From contig NZ_BAABJY010000001.1 in the NCBI RefSeq assembly GCF_039543545.1, forward strand, positions 1,178,001 through 1,242,000: a stretch of DNA of 64,000 bases. Direction: 5' to 3'. Positions 1 to 9,211 of this stretch are shown one piece after another. Below the pieces are notes generated by a model, which searched no databases, was not told the origin of the DNA, and saw nothing but the letters and a program-made list of their open reading frames with translations. Position numbers and translations under genes: made by a program. The stretch's first letter is position 1; the number at the start of each line of letters is the position of its first letter. This DNA comes from Luteimonas vadosa. Lineage in GTDB: Bacteria > Pseudomonadota > Gammaproteobacteria > Xanthomonadales > Xanthomonadaceae.

Positions 1-32
1 AGCACGGCAAGGAAGGGAATCGCGATGCTCAT
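1..32 (-). CDS. 5' end of a minus-strand membrane protein (possibly MAPEG family), partial
   Basis: The complementary strand from position 32 reads ATG and then codons for M-S-I-A-I-P-F-L-A-V before leaving the window. A purine-rich GAGG lies about ten bases upstream of the ATG, giving a plausible ribosome binding site. The hydrophobic start resembles small membrane proteins of the MAPEG type, but ten residues cannot identify a family. It is divergent from the TetR-type regulator starting at 264, and such regulators often control their divergent neighbour, so a regulatory link is possible. The rest of the gene lies outside the window. Confidence 0.4.
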   Translation of the reverse strand, partial: MSIAIPFLAV

Positions 33-251
33 GTGGGTCGCCTCGTGCGTTTAGGCCTCCAACTTACACGCCGCAGGAAGCGATCCGCGGTTGCAGTTGG
101 TCGGGGCGGTGCCGGCGGTCGCCGAGCCGGACGACCCGGGGACGGCGCAGCACCATACGGTGTAGTATGGATAGTGCCTGCGGGCCAAGTCAAGTCGCCC
201 GCGTGTGGGGCGAAAGCCTGCCCCATCCTTTTCCGGACCTTGGCGTATGGA

Positions 252-264
252 TACACTCGGACGA
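252..264 (+). promoter_or_regulatory. Leaderless-type promoter of the TetR gene
   Basis: A -10-like hexamer TACACT (252-257) is followed by six bases and the ATG at 264. Transcription would start at or next to the A of the ATG. There is no SD sequence before the start, and no clear -35 element is visible. The same layout recurs at seven other genes in the window. Confidence 0.45.
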
Positions 265-860
265 TGGACACAGCAGCCCGCAAGACCCGCCCGGCCCAGG
301 AGCGTGGGCGGCTCAGTGCCGACGACTGGGCCGAGGCCGCGCTCGACCTGATCGCCGAACAGGGTGTCGCCGCCGTGGCGGTCGAGCCGCTTGCGCGCCG
401 GCTGGGCGTGACCAAGGGCAGTTTCTACTGGCATTTCCCGTCGCGCGATGCATTGCTGGAGGCGGCACTGCAGCGCTGGGAAGCCGTGGAGCAGGAGGAG
501 GTGTTCGGCAAGCTGGAAGCGGTGCCCGATCCGCGCGAACGGCTTCGTGCGCTGTTCCAGCTGGTCGCGCATGAGTTCAAGTCCCACGTCGTCTACAGCG
601 CCTTGCTAAGCGCCTGCGAACACGATGCCGTGCAGCCGGTGATCCAGCGCGTCTCGGAACGGCGCATGGAGTACCTGACGGCGTCGTTCCGCCAGGCGGG
701 CCTGGGGCGCGTGGACGCCCTGCATCGCGCGCGCCTGGCCTACGCGGCCTACGTCGGTTTCCTGCAGCTGAACCTGCAGTTGCACCAGGCGCGGATGCCG
801 CAGGAGGAGTTCGAGGCCTACGTCGAGCATGTCATGGCGACGCTGATCCCCCTGGATTGA
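264..860 (+). CDS. TetR/AcrR family transcriptional regulator
   Basis: A 198-residue protein with the TetR family layout: an N-terminal helix-turn-helix (about residues 22-65, with the recognition-helix signature GVTKGSFYWHF) followed by an all-helical ligand-binding and dimerisation domain. Family members are mostly ligand-released repressors. The ATG at 264 was chosen over upstream extensions because the family starts shortly before the first helix and a -10-like hexamer sits exactly six bases upstream. The ligand cannot be read from the sequence. The likely target is the divergent gene at 32 and/or its own promoter, since the 231-base divergent region is the only nearby shared regulatory space. 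Confidence 0.88.
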   Translation: MDTAARKTRPAQERGRLSADDWAEAALDLIAEQGVAAVAVEPLARRLGVTKGSFYWHFPSRDALLEAALQRWEAVEQEEVFGKLEAVPDPRERLRALFQLVAHEFKSHVVYSALLSACEHDAVQPVIQRVSERRMEYLTASFRQAGLGRVDALHRARLAYAAYVGFLQLNLQLHQARMPQEEFEAYVEHVMATLIPLD

Positions 861-900
861 CGCGCCGCGCGACTCGCGCCCCTTCCCCGCCAGGTTGGCG

Positions 901-1941
901 TCAGGCCGCGGGGAAGGACAAGGGGGCGATGCCGGTCTGGTACGCCCGTTGCCAAGGCCCAAACGTCCTCTCGCACCATTCCAGCGCAGCGTCGATTTCC
1001 TGCCGGTGCCGCGCGAGCGCCTCTTCCGCCTGCGTCTTGCGCAGTCCGGCATCGAGTCGCTGCCCGGGGCGCTTGGCGTCGCCCTGCATGAGTGTCGCGA
1101 TCCTGGCCGGGTCGATGCCGATCCCGGGGGCTTGTGCAAGCCAGGCGAGGGCGGCCTCTGAGGCGGCGACAGGGGCATCGAGGAAAGCATCGACGCCCAG
1201 CCTGCGCACGCGGCTCGAGTGTCCGGATCGGGCGATCCGGTGCAACAGCTGCATTTGCCAATGCCAGACCAGCCCCGCCAGCGACAGGACCGGTGCCGTC
1301 GGCAGGTGCACGCCGTGGCGTGCGGCATGCGCGCCCGTCGGATCGAGCGCGAGGTACATCGCCAGCAGCGGACGCGGGCCGGCAGCGGCCTTCTTCGCGC
1401 ACGACAGCAGGAATTCCGGCAGCCCGAGGTCGATCAGCACCGCTTGACCGGCGGGCGCGGCTTCCAGGAAGTCCAACGCCGCCGGCAGGAAGACGTTGCT
1501 GGGCTTGTTGAAGCAGAGGCCATGGCCCGGGAAGGGCCTTGCCGTCAGCGTGGCGACGCAGTCCAGGAGCAACCGCCAGGTGCACGCATCGACCTGCAGG
1601 CGGGCCTGGGCGAGCCCGGAAAACACCGGCAGCTCGCGGAGCACGCGCGATCGCCCGGGCTGTTCCAGGCAGCGCGCCAGCAAGGTCGAGCAGGCAAAGG
1701 CGGGATGCAGGATGACGCCGGGCAGCGCCCTGGGGCGGTCGGCCAGCGCCGCGGCCACGTCCTCGAGTTCGATCCCGACGCAGCGCGAGACATCGAATGC
1801 GCCCTGGTCGAGGAACACCGCACGCTCCATTTCCCCGTCGCTGGCGTGAAGGAAATACAGGCGGCGCTGTGCGGGATTGAACCCGAAGCACAGCCAGTGC
1901 GGGTCGTCGATCAACTGGTCCGGGGAGAGGGTCGCGTGCAT
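901..1941 (-). CDS. Sulfotransferase-like P-loop protein, function unknown
   Basis: A 346-residue soluble protein without a signal peptide. Residues 79-91 (HPAFACSTLLARC) resemble the phosphate-binding loop of sulfotransferase-type proteins, in which a Ser/Thr-rich turn is followed by a Leu-Leu helix. A second conserved-looking stretch, CFNKPSNVF, lies near residue 147. The classical P-loop GxxRSGTT is absent, so activity is uncertain. I recognise it as one of the poorly characterised sulfotransferase-like proteins that occur near TonB receptor loci in Xanthomonadaceae and Sphingomonadales, from memory only. It lies divergently from pckG and 2 kb before a clear TPR-sulfotransferase. The ATG at 1941 has no good SD. 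Confidence 0.6.
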   Translation of the reverse strand: MHATLSPDQLIDDPHWLCFGFNPAQRRLYFLHASDGEMERAVFLDQGAFDVSRCVGIELEDVAAALADRPRALPGVILHPAFACSTLLARCLEQPGRSRVLRELPVFSGLAQARLQVDACTWRLLLDCVATLTARPFPGHGLCFNKPSNVFLPAALDFLEAAPAGQAVLIDLGLPEFLLSCAKKAAAGPRPLLAMYLALDPTGAHAARHGVHLPTAPVLSLAGLVWHWQMQLLHRIARSGHSSRVRRLGVDAFLDAPVAASEAALAWLAQAPGIGIDPARIATLMQGDAKRPGQRLDAGLRKTQAEEALARHRQEIDAALEWCERTFGPWQRAYQTGIAPLSFPAA

Positions 1942-2049
1942 GGACTATGTAGAATGTCGCGACCCATGCGCGGCAGGCGCGCATTGGCGTATTCAGGTCC
2001 GCGAACTGGAAGGGCGCGCACCGATGGTCTCACAACGGAGGAAGACGCA

Positions 2050-3822
2050 ATGCCGAGTACCCTGGCCGAGTTGCAGCAGTGGGTGGACGCGGTCGCCGCG
2101 CAGACCGGCGCCAGCCGCATCCACTGGTGCGATGGCAGCCAGGAGGAGTACGACGCGCTGGTCGGGGAGATGCAAGAGGACGGCATCCTGCTTCCGCTGA
2201 ACCACGAGACCCACCCCGGCTGCTGGCTGCATCGCTCCGATCCGGACGACGTCGCCCGGGTCGAGCACCTCACCTTCGTCTGTTCCCGTGACCCCGAGGA
2301 CGCCGGGTCGAACAACCACTGGATGGCGCCCGCCGAGGCGCACGCCAAGATGGATGCCCTGTTCGACGGCTGCATGCGCGGCCGAACGATGTACGTGATT
2401 CCGTATTGCATGGGGCCGATCGATTCCCCGCTGTCGCGTTGTGGCGTCGAGATCACCGATTCCCCGTATGTCGTCGCCAACATGCGGCTGATGACGCGCA
2501 TGGGGGCCGACGCGCAACGGCGCATCGAGCGCGAAGGCAGCTTCGTCAAGGGGCTGCATTCGCTGGGCGAGCTCGATCCCGCGCGCCGATTCATCATGCA
2601 CTTCCCCGAGGAGCTCACGATCAAGTCCTACGGCTCGGGCTACGGCGGCAATGCGTTGCTCGGCAAGAAATGCCACGCCTTGCGCATCGCGTCCTGGCAG
2701 GCGCGCCAGGAAGGCTGGCTCGCCGAGCACATGCTGATCGTCGGCATCGAGAACCCGGAGGGCCAGGTCCATTACATCGCGGCCGCGTTCCCGAGCGCCT
2801 GCGGCAAGACCAACCTCGCCATGCTCATCCCGCCCAAGGCCTATCGCGACAAAGGCTGGAAGGTCTGGACCGTCGGCGACGACATCTGCTGGATGCGTCC
2901 GGGCGCGGATGGACGCCTCTACGCGATCAACCCAGAGGCGGGCTACTTCGGCGTCGCGCCCGGCACGGGGGACACCTCCAACCCTAATGCATTGGCGACG
3001 CTGCAGCGCGACACGATCTTCACCAACGTCGCGGTGACCGACGACAACCAGCCGTGGTGGGAAGGACTGGACGACCGGGTCCCGGCGAAGGACTGGAAGG
3101 GCCGGGACTTCGAGCCGGGCAACGGTCCGGCGGCGCACCCCAATTCGCGGTTCACCGTCAGTGCGAAACAGTGCCCCAGCTATTCGCCCCACGCCGAGGA
3201 TCCGCAAGGCGTGCCGATCTCCGCGATCGTCTTCGGCGGCCGCCGTGCCTCCCTCGTGCCGCTGGTCTTCGAAGCCCGCGACTGGACGCACGGCGTGCTG
3301 GTGGGCGCCTCGATGGGCTCGGAGACGACGGCAGCGGCCACCGGCAAGGTCGGCGTCATGCGCCGTGACCCGATGGCGATGAAACCGTTCTGCGGCTACA
3401 ACTTCGCCGACTATTTCGCCCATTGGCTGTCGTTCGACCAGCCCGGCGCGAAGCTGCCGAAGATCTTCCACGTCAACTGGTTCCGCAAGGGCGACGACGG
3501 CAAGTTCCTCTGGCCCGGGTTCGGCGACAACCTGCGCGTCCTCGAATGGATGATCGGCCGCGTCGAGGGCAAGGCCGGGGCGCGGGACACCCCGATCGGT
3601 GCGTTGCCGACCGCGGCGGACCTGGACCTGGATGGCCTGTCGCTGTCGCCGGAGGCGCGCGAGAAGCTGTTCGGGTTCGAGCGGGCTGGATGGGCGGCCG
3701 AATTCGAGAGCATCGGCACCTACCTCGGCGAACTGGGATCGCGTGCCCCCGACGCCCTCAAGCGCGAGCATGGCGCGATCGCCGCGCGCTTGGCCGCGGA
3801 GCCGGCCACGGCCAGCGCTTGA
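2050..3822 (+). CDS. pckG: Phosphoenolpyruvate carboxykinase (GTP)
   Basis: A 590-residue cytosolic enzyme that converts oxaloacetate and GTP to phosphoenolpyruvate, GDP and CO2, the entry step of gluconeogenesis. Hallmarks of the GTP-dependent family are present: the kinase P-loop PSACGKTN (248-255) with the catalytic Cys251, the metal-site stretch GDDIC (276-280), SGYGGNALLGKKCHALR (196-212) and FGGRR further on. Length is normal for bacterial members. The ATG at 2050 is preceded by a good SD (ACGGAGG). The reading frame is open far upstream, but the family's N-terminus fits this start. A hexamer TAGAAT at 1950-1955 could be its -10. It appears monocistronic. Confidence 0.97.
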   Translation: MPSTLAELQQWVDAVAAQTGASRIHWCDGSQEEYDALVGEMQEDGILLPLNHETHPGCWLHRSDPDDVARVEHLTFVCSRDPEDAGSNNHWMAPAEAHAKMDALFDGCMRGRTMYVIPYCMGPIDSPLSRCGVEITDSPYVVANMRLMTRMGADAQRRIEREGSFVKGLHSLGELDPARRFIMHFPEELTIKSYGSGYGGNALLGKKCHALRIASWQARQEGWLAEHMLIVGIENPEGQVHYIAAAFPSACGKTNLAMLIPPKAYRDKGWKVWTVGDDICWMRPGADGRLYAINPEAGYFGVAPGTGDTSNPNALATLQRDTIFTNVAVTDDNQPWWEGLDDRVPAKDWKGRDFEPGNGPAAHPNSRFTVSAKQCPSYSPHAEDPQGVPISAIVFGGRRASLVPLVFEARDWTHGVLVGASMGSETTAAATGKVGVMRRDPMAMKPFCGYNFADYFAHWLSFDQPGAKLPKIFHVNWFRKGDDGKFLWPGFGDNLRVLEWMIGRVEGKAGARDTPIGALPTAADLDLDGLSLSPEAREKLFGFERAGWAAEFESIGTYLGELGSRAPDALKREHGAIAARLAAEPATASA

Positions 3823-3924
3823 CGGTCCGCTACCGGCCCTCGCGCCGCTGATGATCGTCCCTGCGCCCCGTTGCGATAGTCGATCCGGTCGCGGTTCCCG
3901 GGCCAGTGGCGTCGGCAGCGGAAC

Positions 3925-5538
3925 GTGACGGCAACGGTCGACATCCATGGTTACGCGCTGCCCGCGGGCCTGGCCCGCGTGTGGCAGGACGCCGTTTCCT
4001 CCGCCGGGATCGGGGATTTTTCCGCGGCGGCGGGCTGCATGCAGCGGATCCTGGAGGCGCAGCCGGACTTCGTGCCGGCGATGGTGCAAGCAGCGTATTT
4101 CCTGCTGGCGCAAGACCGCTACCGGGAGGCCCGAAGGCTTGCGCTGGATGCGGCGACGAATCCGGCACGCAGCCCCGAGGCAGCGTTCGAGATCGCCAGG
4201 TTGTTGCGATTGTTCGAAGAAATCGAAACCGTCGATTCCGTCGTCCGGCACCAGGACTGGTCGACCTGCCGATCGGCGCGCCTGCTGGTGGAGCTGGCTG
4301 CGCAGGTGGCGCCGCTGGGACTCTACGACGCGACGACCCACCTCCTGGACCATGCGGAACGCCTCGAACCAGGCACTCCGGCAGTGGCGACCCTCCGGGG
4401 CACCGTCAGCGCCGTCCGGGGCGACAAGCCAGCCGCCGGCCAATGGTACCGGCGAGCGCTGGAAGCGTCCGCCGGCACCCTGCCGCAAGTCCACTGGCTG
4501 CAGTCGCTGTCGTCGAGCCCGGACCCGGCGGCCGCGATCCGTGAGATCCACGCCGCCCGGCGTCAGGTGATGCCCGGGGGGGAGGGCGAGGCCTATCTCG
4601 ATTTCGCGCTCCACAACGTCTGCCACGCGGCGGGCGAGTTCGGGGAGTCATGGGACGCCCTGCAGCGCGGCTGCCGGACCAAGCGACGCCTGGAGTCCTA
4701 CGACGCCGAGGCGCAGCGTGCCGTGTTCGATCTGCTGCACGGCACCGGACCGGAAAAAGCCGCGGGTGTATCAGCCGCCGCTGCCGGTGGCCGCCCGCAA
4801 GACCCGGACCCGGGGCTGGTCTTCATCGTCGGCATGCACCGGTCGGGAACGACCCTGCTGGAGCGCATGCTCGCGGGCCATCCGGACATCCGCGATGGTG
4901 GCGAGACGAACGTGTTCCCCGCCAGCCTGCGGCTGGCGGCGGACCATTACGCACCCGGGGTCCTCGATGCCGGGATCGTCCGCCGCCTGGGCCGTGCCGA
5001 CCTGGGCGAGGCGGGCGGCGCGTTCCGTCGCTACGCCCGTTGGCGGGCGGCGGGCCGTGGCTGGTTGACGGAAAAACTCCCGTCCAACTTCCTCAACGTG
5101 GGATTCATCCTGCGCGCGCTGCCCGAGGCGCGCATCCTGCACATGCGACGGGATCCGATCGACACCTGCTTCTCGAACCTGCGCACGTACTTCAGCGGGG
5201 CAGCGGCGTACAGCTATGACCAGGGGGAGCTGGCCGATTTCTACCTCCGGTACCGGCGCCTCATGGACCACTGGCACGACCGCGCGCCCGGGCGGATCCT
5301 CGACGTCGACTACGAGTTGCTCGTGCAGGCGCCCGAGCCCCAGGCGCGTCGCATCGCCGCGTTCTGTGGCTTCGGCTACGTGGACGGGATGCTGCAGGTG
5401 GACCGTGCGGGCGGGTCCGTGGCGACCGCCAGCATCGGCAGCGTCCGGGCCGGCATCCTCAAGGACAGGGGCGGGGCGTGGAAGCCCTACGCCGCGCAGT
5501 TGCAGCCCATGCTGGACGCGCTCTCCACGATCGATTGA
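3925..5538 (+). CDS. TPR-repeat sulfotransferase
   Basis: A 537-residue protein with two parts. Residues 1-270 are helical TPR-like repeats that probably bind a protein partner. Residues 295-530 form a PAPS-dependent sulfotransferase. The 5'-phosphosulfate loop VGMHRSGTT (302-310) and the 3'-phosphate-binding stretch RRDPIDTCFSN (from about 408) are both intact, so catalysis is expected. There is no signal peptide, so the enzyme is cytoplasmic. Family members transfer sulfuryl groups, and the TPR part suggests a peptide or protein acceptor (inference). The start is a GTG with a weak SD. It converges with a 2OG-Fe(II) oxygenase gene and heads a locus rich in TonB receptors and oxygenases. Confidence 0.88.
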   Translation: MTATVDIHGYALPAGLARVWQDAVSSAGIGDFSAAAGCMQRILEAQPDFVPAMVQAAYFLLAQDRYREARRLALDAATNPARSPEAAFEIARLLRLFEEIETVDSVVRHQDWSTCRSARLLVELAAQVAPLGLYDATTHLLDHAERLEPGTPAVATLRGTVSAVRGDKPAAGQWYRRALEASAGTLPQVHWLQSLSSSPDPAAAIREIHAARRQVMPGGEGEAYLDFALHNVCHAAGEFGESWDALQRGCRTKRRLESYDAEAQRAVFDLLHGTGPEKAAGVSAAAAGGRPQDPDPGLVFIVGMHRSGTTLLERMLAGHPDIRDGGETNVFPASLRLAADHYAPGVLDAGIVRRLGRADLGEAGGAFRRYARWRAAGRGWLTEKLPSNFLNVGFILRALPEARILHMRRDPIDTCFSNLRTYFSGAAAYSYDQGELADFYLRYRRLMDHWHDRAPGRILDVDYELLVQAPEPQARRIAAFCGFGYVDGMLQVDRAGGSVATASIGSVRAGILKDRGGAWKPYAAQLQPMLDALSTID

Positions 5539-5571
5539 GCGGGTGCGAAGAATGCGGCGCCGGGAGAAGGC

Positions 5572-6231
5572 TCAGGCATCCCGCATCGAGAACCAGCAGT
5601 TGAAGGCGACGGTGATGCGCTCGTCGCGGCCATAGAAGGGCAGCACCTCGTGCTGGAGCCATGACGGGAACAGGACGAGCTGGCCGGGCTGGAAGCGGAT
5701 GCTCCAGGTCCCGTGGTGGTACGGGGCCTGCAGCCGCTGGATGCCGGCATCGGTGAAGTAGTTGCTGTAATGGTGCGGGTTGTGGAAGCGCAAGACCCCG
5801 GATTCCGGGCGATCCTCCGGGGTTTCCCCTGGGTCGACGCAGTACACGCCGGACCAGGAGGCCATCGGGTGCGTGTGCAGGATCGTGAAGCCTCCATGCC
5901 GGGTCACGTGGAACCAGGTGTGCGAGAAGATCTGCAGGCGCTGCATCTCCTCCGGTGAGTACCCGTTGAGCTCGGCGATCGTGCGGCCGAGCACGCCCCA
6001 TGAAAACTGGCGCAGGGCCTGGATGCAGGGTTCCGGCCAGGAGAACAGGTTGAAGTCGCTCTCGAACACGCCCGGGTGCTGCTTGAGCGACGGGTTCGGG
6101 TTGGCATAGCGCGCGCCCTCGGCTTCCCTGGCCAGGAGCAGCTCGCGGATCTGGGGGTTGAGGCGCTTGGCCTCGGGATGGAACTCCTGCGCCAGGGGCA
6201 CGGCGAAGGCGGGGTAGATCTGGAAGGTCAT
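5572..6231 (-). CDS. Putative 2OG-Fe(II) oxygenase (TIGR02466/2OG-FeII_Oxy_5 type)
   Basis: A 219-residue cytoplasmic protein. The likely iron and co-substrate site is visible: HTHPMASWSGVY (His119, His121), SGVLRFHNP (about 144-152), FPSWLQHEV (His194), and Arg205 near ERITVAFN for the 2-oxoglutarate carboxylate. This matches the TIGR02466 family of putative oxygenases, which has no well-established substrate. The start at 6231 was chosen because the conserved region begins immediately and a GAGA-type SD precedes it; the frame extends 21 codons further upstream. It lies just downstream of the large TonB receptor, in the same direction but behind that gene's strong terminator. Confidence 0.82.
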   Translation of the reverse strand: MTFQIYPAFAVPLAQEFHPEAKRLNPQIRELLLAREAEGARYANPNPSLKQHPGVFESDFNLFSWPEPCIQALRQFSWGVLGRTIAELNGYSPEEMQRLQIFSHTWFHVTRHGGFTILHTHPMASWSGVYCVDPGETPEDRPESGVLRFHNPHHYSNYFTDAGIQRLQAPYHHGTWSIRFQPGQLVLFPSWLQHEVLPFYGRDERITVAFNCWFSMRDA

Positions 6232-6292
6232 GGGCGTCTCGCTGCTCCGGTGGACGTACTCTCCACGCCGGGCAGGCGCATGGCAAGCCCGC

Positions 6293-6322
6293 AAAAAACT
6301 ACGGCCCCTTTCGGGGCCGTAG
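6293..6322 (-). terminator. Rho-independent terminator of the first TonB receptor gene
   Basis: On the minus strand a perfect 10-bp stem CTACGGCCCC/GGGGCCGTAG with a GAAA tetraloop is followed by six T residues. It lies 28 bases beyond the receptor stop codon. The core of the stem (TACGGCCCC/GGGGCCGTA) is identical to the terminator of the second receptor gene at 10694-10719. Confidence 0.93.
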
Positions 6323-6349
6323 CAAGTGTCGCGAATGCGCAGGGTTCGA

Positions 6350-9211
6350 TCAGAACTTCTGCGTGTAGCGCATGTAGTAGAAACGACCCGGGACTTCGTA
6401 CTGCGGATCGAAGCTGTTGGCGAAGGTGCTCGCCGAGAACGGCGGATCCTCGTCGAACAGGTTGTTCACGCCGAGCGCCACCTTGGCGTTCCACGGCGAG
6501 TTCCAGTACACGCTGACGTCGTTGTAGATCGTGGCGTCCATGCGGTTCTCGGGAGCGCGGACCGGCAGGCCAGTCGGCCCCGCGATGAAGCGGTCCGGAT
6601 CCGAGCACAGCAGGTTGCGGTTGGCGGTGTTGAAGCCGGTGCAGGTTTCGTCCTGGCCCGAGTAGTAGCGCACGTTCCAGGTCGCGCCCCAATCGCCCAT
6701 CTCCCAGCGCGTCGCCAGGTTCGAGCGGATGCGCCAGTTGTTGTTGCGGTCGAAGTACTCGCCGGCCAGGTTGTCCCCGTCGTCGTTGTTCTCGTACTTG
6801 GCCAGGTACGTGGTGTCCCAGATGAACGAGAACTTGCCCCACGCCGTTTCCGGCATGCGGTAACCGACGGTCATGTCGTAACCCTCGACCTCGGTGCTAC
6901 CGATGTTCAGGCCTGCCGACAGCAGGTCGGTGATCGCACCACCCTGGCCGCGGGTGATCAGGCCGCAGGACTGCGCATCGCCGTTGCGATAGCAGTTGTC
7001 GGCAATGAACTGGCCCGAGAACCCGGTGATGGTGTCTTCCAGGCGGATGTTCCACCAATCCAGCGAGATGTCGAAGCCCTCGATGAAGCTCGGGCTGTAG
7101 ACGAAGCCCAGGGTCTTGCTGACCGAGGTTTCCGGCAGCAGGTTGGGGTTGCCACCCGTGCTGATGCGGATCTGGGTGTTGACCTGGGTGTAGCCGCCCG
7201 CCGGAACGCCATCGGCACGGCAGCGCGCCTGTGCCGCCGGGTCGAGGCCCGGGAACAGGGTGGCGTTACACGGGTCGTTGAGGTTCGGGAACGAATCCGA
7301 CACGCCCTGGAACAGCTCGGCGATCGACGGCGCGCGGAAACCTTCCGCCCAGTTGCCGCGGACCAGCAGGTCGTCGATGGGCTTCCAGCGGAAACCGAAC
7401 TTGCTGTTGAGCGTGTTGCCGAAGTTGCTGTAGTCGGAGTAGCGGGTCGCCACCGAGAAGTCCAGCAGCTGGGCGCCGGGGACGTCCTTGAGCACCGGGA
7501 TCGCGAACTCGAGGTAGGCCTCGTTCACCGAGTAACCACCCTTGGTGGGGGTACGCGCGTTGCCGGTGGTGTCGCCCGCGGCGATGAACGCGTCGGGGGC
7601 GTCGAAACCGGACTCCTCGCGATGCTCCACGCCGAAGGAGAACGCCAGCGGACCGGCGCTGCCGATGTCGAACAGGTCGCCGCCGACGTTGGCGTAGTAC
7701 GCGGTCTGCTCGTAACCGAACTGGTCGTGGGCCTCGAACGTGATGTAGTCCAGCATCTGCTGGGTCAGCGAGCCGTTGTTGGCGCCGCCCAGGAAGTTGA
7801 CCGGCACGCATCCGGGGATGATGTTGGTCGGCGTACCGCAGCGCGCCACGCCTGCGGCGTCACGGAACGACGGGCCGAGGCCGTTCTTCAGGCGGCTGTA
7901 GACCGCCAGGCCGTTGGTGGTGTCGTTCTGGTCGTTTTCGCCGTAGAACATGCCGGCTTCCCAGTCGAAGAAGCGCTCACCGAGGGTGAACGTGCCTTCG
8001 AAGCCACCGTTGAACGCGAACGTGTCGACGTCCTGGCGGAACGAACGGCCACCGGTCTCGACGATGCGGCGCTGCACCCAATGGATGTCCTGGCCGTAGG
8101 GGTTGTAGACGTTGTTACGGCTGATGACGACGTCATTGGGTCCGAAGGTCGGGGCGCCGATCCCGAAGATCGGGATGATGACCACCGGCATGGCGGCGAG
8201 CAGCTGCTCGGACTTGCGCTCGTTCCAGGTCGTGGTGACCTTGAAGCGGATGTCGTCGGTGATGTCCAGGTTACCGCTGGCGAACACCGAGCGACGCTCC
8301 TGCGGGGTCAGCAGGTAGTTCAGCGGCGCGAAGTTGAAGTTGTCGATCGAACCCCGGTAGGTGCTGTAACCGCGAGGGGCGCTCGTGTTGATGTTCCACA
8401 GGCCGTACTGGCCATCGGGATGACGGCAACCGAAGTTGGCGTCGAGGATGCAGAAGCGGCCGTCTGGGCTGGTCGAGCTGCCGCCCAGGTTCGGGGTGGA
8501 GCCGAAGATCGGCACCGCGGAGATCTCGCGGTCGCCGGCGAAGACGGGCTCTTCGTCGACATAACCGACGCCCATCATGGCCGACCAGCGCTCGCCGCTG
8601 CTGCCGACGGTGAAGTCGGCGGCCAGGCGGCTGCCGTCACCCTTGTCGTACTGGCCGACGTAGCCGTTGAACTCGGCGCCGTCGAAGTTGGTGCGCAGGA
8701 TGATGTTGACCACGCCCGCGATCGCGTCGGAGCCGTAGATCGCCGAGGCGCCGTCCTTCAGGACTTCGATGCGCTCGACCGCTGCGGTCGGGATGGTGTT
8801 GAGGTCGACCGCGCCGCCGAGGCCGGTGCCGCCAACCCAACGACGGCCGTTGACCAGCACCAGGGTGCGGGCCGAGCCGAGGTTGCGCAGGCTGACGCGG
8901 GTCTCGCCGTTGCCGCCGTTGTTGAAGGTGCTGTTGAGGGTCGAGCCGTTGGCGGTGATGTTCTGGATCACGTCACCGACCGAGGTCAGGCCCTGGGCCG
9001 AGATCTCGTCGCGGCTGAGGGTCAGGATCGGCTGCGAGGTCTCGATGTCGGTGCGCTTGATGCGCGAACCGGTCACTTCGATTCGATCGAGGGTGGTGGC
9101 TTCCTGCTCGGTGTCCTGAGCGTAGGCCACACCCGTGCCCGCGAGGGCCGTTGCGCCCGAGACGAGCGCGAATGAAATCGCGTCGCGGAGCTTGGTGGTC
9201 TTAAAGGTCAT
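6350..9211 (-). CDS. TonB-dependent outer-membrane receptor
   Basis: A 953-residue outer-membrane receptor. Residues 1-31 are a signal peptide ending GVAYAQ. A TonB-box-like and plug region follows (TLDRIEVTGSRIKRTD near 40-55, then the plug motif VSLRNLGSARTLVLVNGRRW). The rest is a 22-strand-type barrel ending in the aromatic-terminated strand FYYMRYTQKF. It should import a large or scarce ligand with energy from TonB-ExbBD; the ligand is not deducible. The ATG has the SD TTGGAGA. It closely resembles the second receptor (10752-13823) in signal peptide, plug and terminal strand, so the two are paralogues. A probable promoter lies at 9302-9339. Confidence 0.95.
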   Translation of the reverse strand: MTFKTTKLRDAISFALVSGATALAGTGVAYAQDTEQEATTLDRIEVTGSRIKRTDIETSQPILTLSRDEISAQGLTSVGDVIQNITANGSTLNSTFNNGGNGETRVSLRNLGSARTLVLVNGRRWVGGTGLGGAVDLNTIPTAAVERIEVLKDGASAIYGSDAIAGVVNIILRTNFDGAEFNGYVGQYDKGDGSRLAADFTVGSSGERWSAMMGVGYVDEEPVFAGDREISAVPIFGSTPNLGGSSTSPDGRFCILDANFGCRHPDGQYGLWNINTSAPRGYSTYRGSIDNFNFAPLNYLLTPQERRSVFASGNLDITDDIRFKVTTTWNERKSEQLLAAMPVVIIPIFGIGAPTFGPNDVVISRNNVYNPYGQDIHWVQRRIVETGGRSFRQDVDTFAFNGGFEGTFTLGERFFDWEAGMFYGENDQNDTTNGLAVYSRLKNGLGPSFRDAAGVARCGTPTNIIPGCVPVNFLGGANNGSLTQQMLDYITFEAHDQFGYEQTAYYANVGGDLFDIGSAGPLAFSFGVEHREESGFDAPDAFIAAGDTTGNARTPTKGGYSVNEAYLEFAIPVLKDVPGAQLLDFSVATRYSDYSNFGNTLNSKFGFRWKPIDDLLVRGNWAEGFRAPSIAELFQGVSDSFPNLNDPCNATLFPGLDPAAQARCRADGVPAGGYTQVNTQIRISTGGNPNLLPETSVSKTLGFVYSPSFIEGFDISLDWWNIRLEDTITGFSGQFIADNCYRNGDAQSCGLITRGQGGAITDLLSAGLNIGSTEVEGYDMTVGYRMPETAWGKFSFIWDTTYLAKYENNDDGDNLAGEYFDRNNNWRIRSNLATRWEMGDWGATWNVRYYSGQDETCTGFNTANRNLLCSDPDRFIAGPTGLPVRAPENRMDATIYNDVSVYWNSPWNAKVALGVNNLFDEDPPFSASTFANSFDPQYEVPGRFYYMRYTQKF

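Noticed and set aside
1993..4626. An 877-codon minus-strand frame covering pckG
   Set aside because: It spans two unrelated genes in antisense and shows no domain; pckG is certain on the other strand.
6326..9175. A 949-codon open frame on the plus strand, opposite the first TonB receptor gene
   Set aside because: Long antisense frames are expected in DNA this rich in G+C. The translation has no domain, its composition is Val/Arg/Ala/Gly-rich, and the minus-strand receptor is unambiguous.
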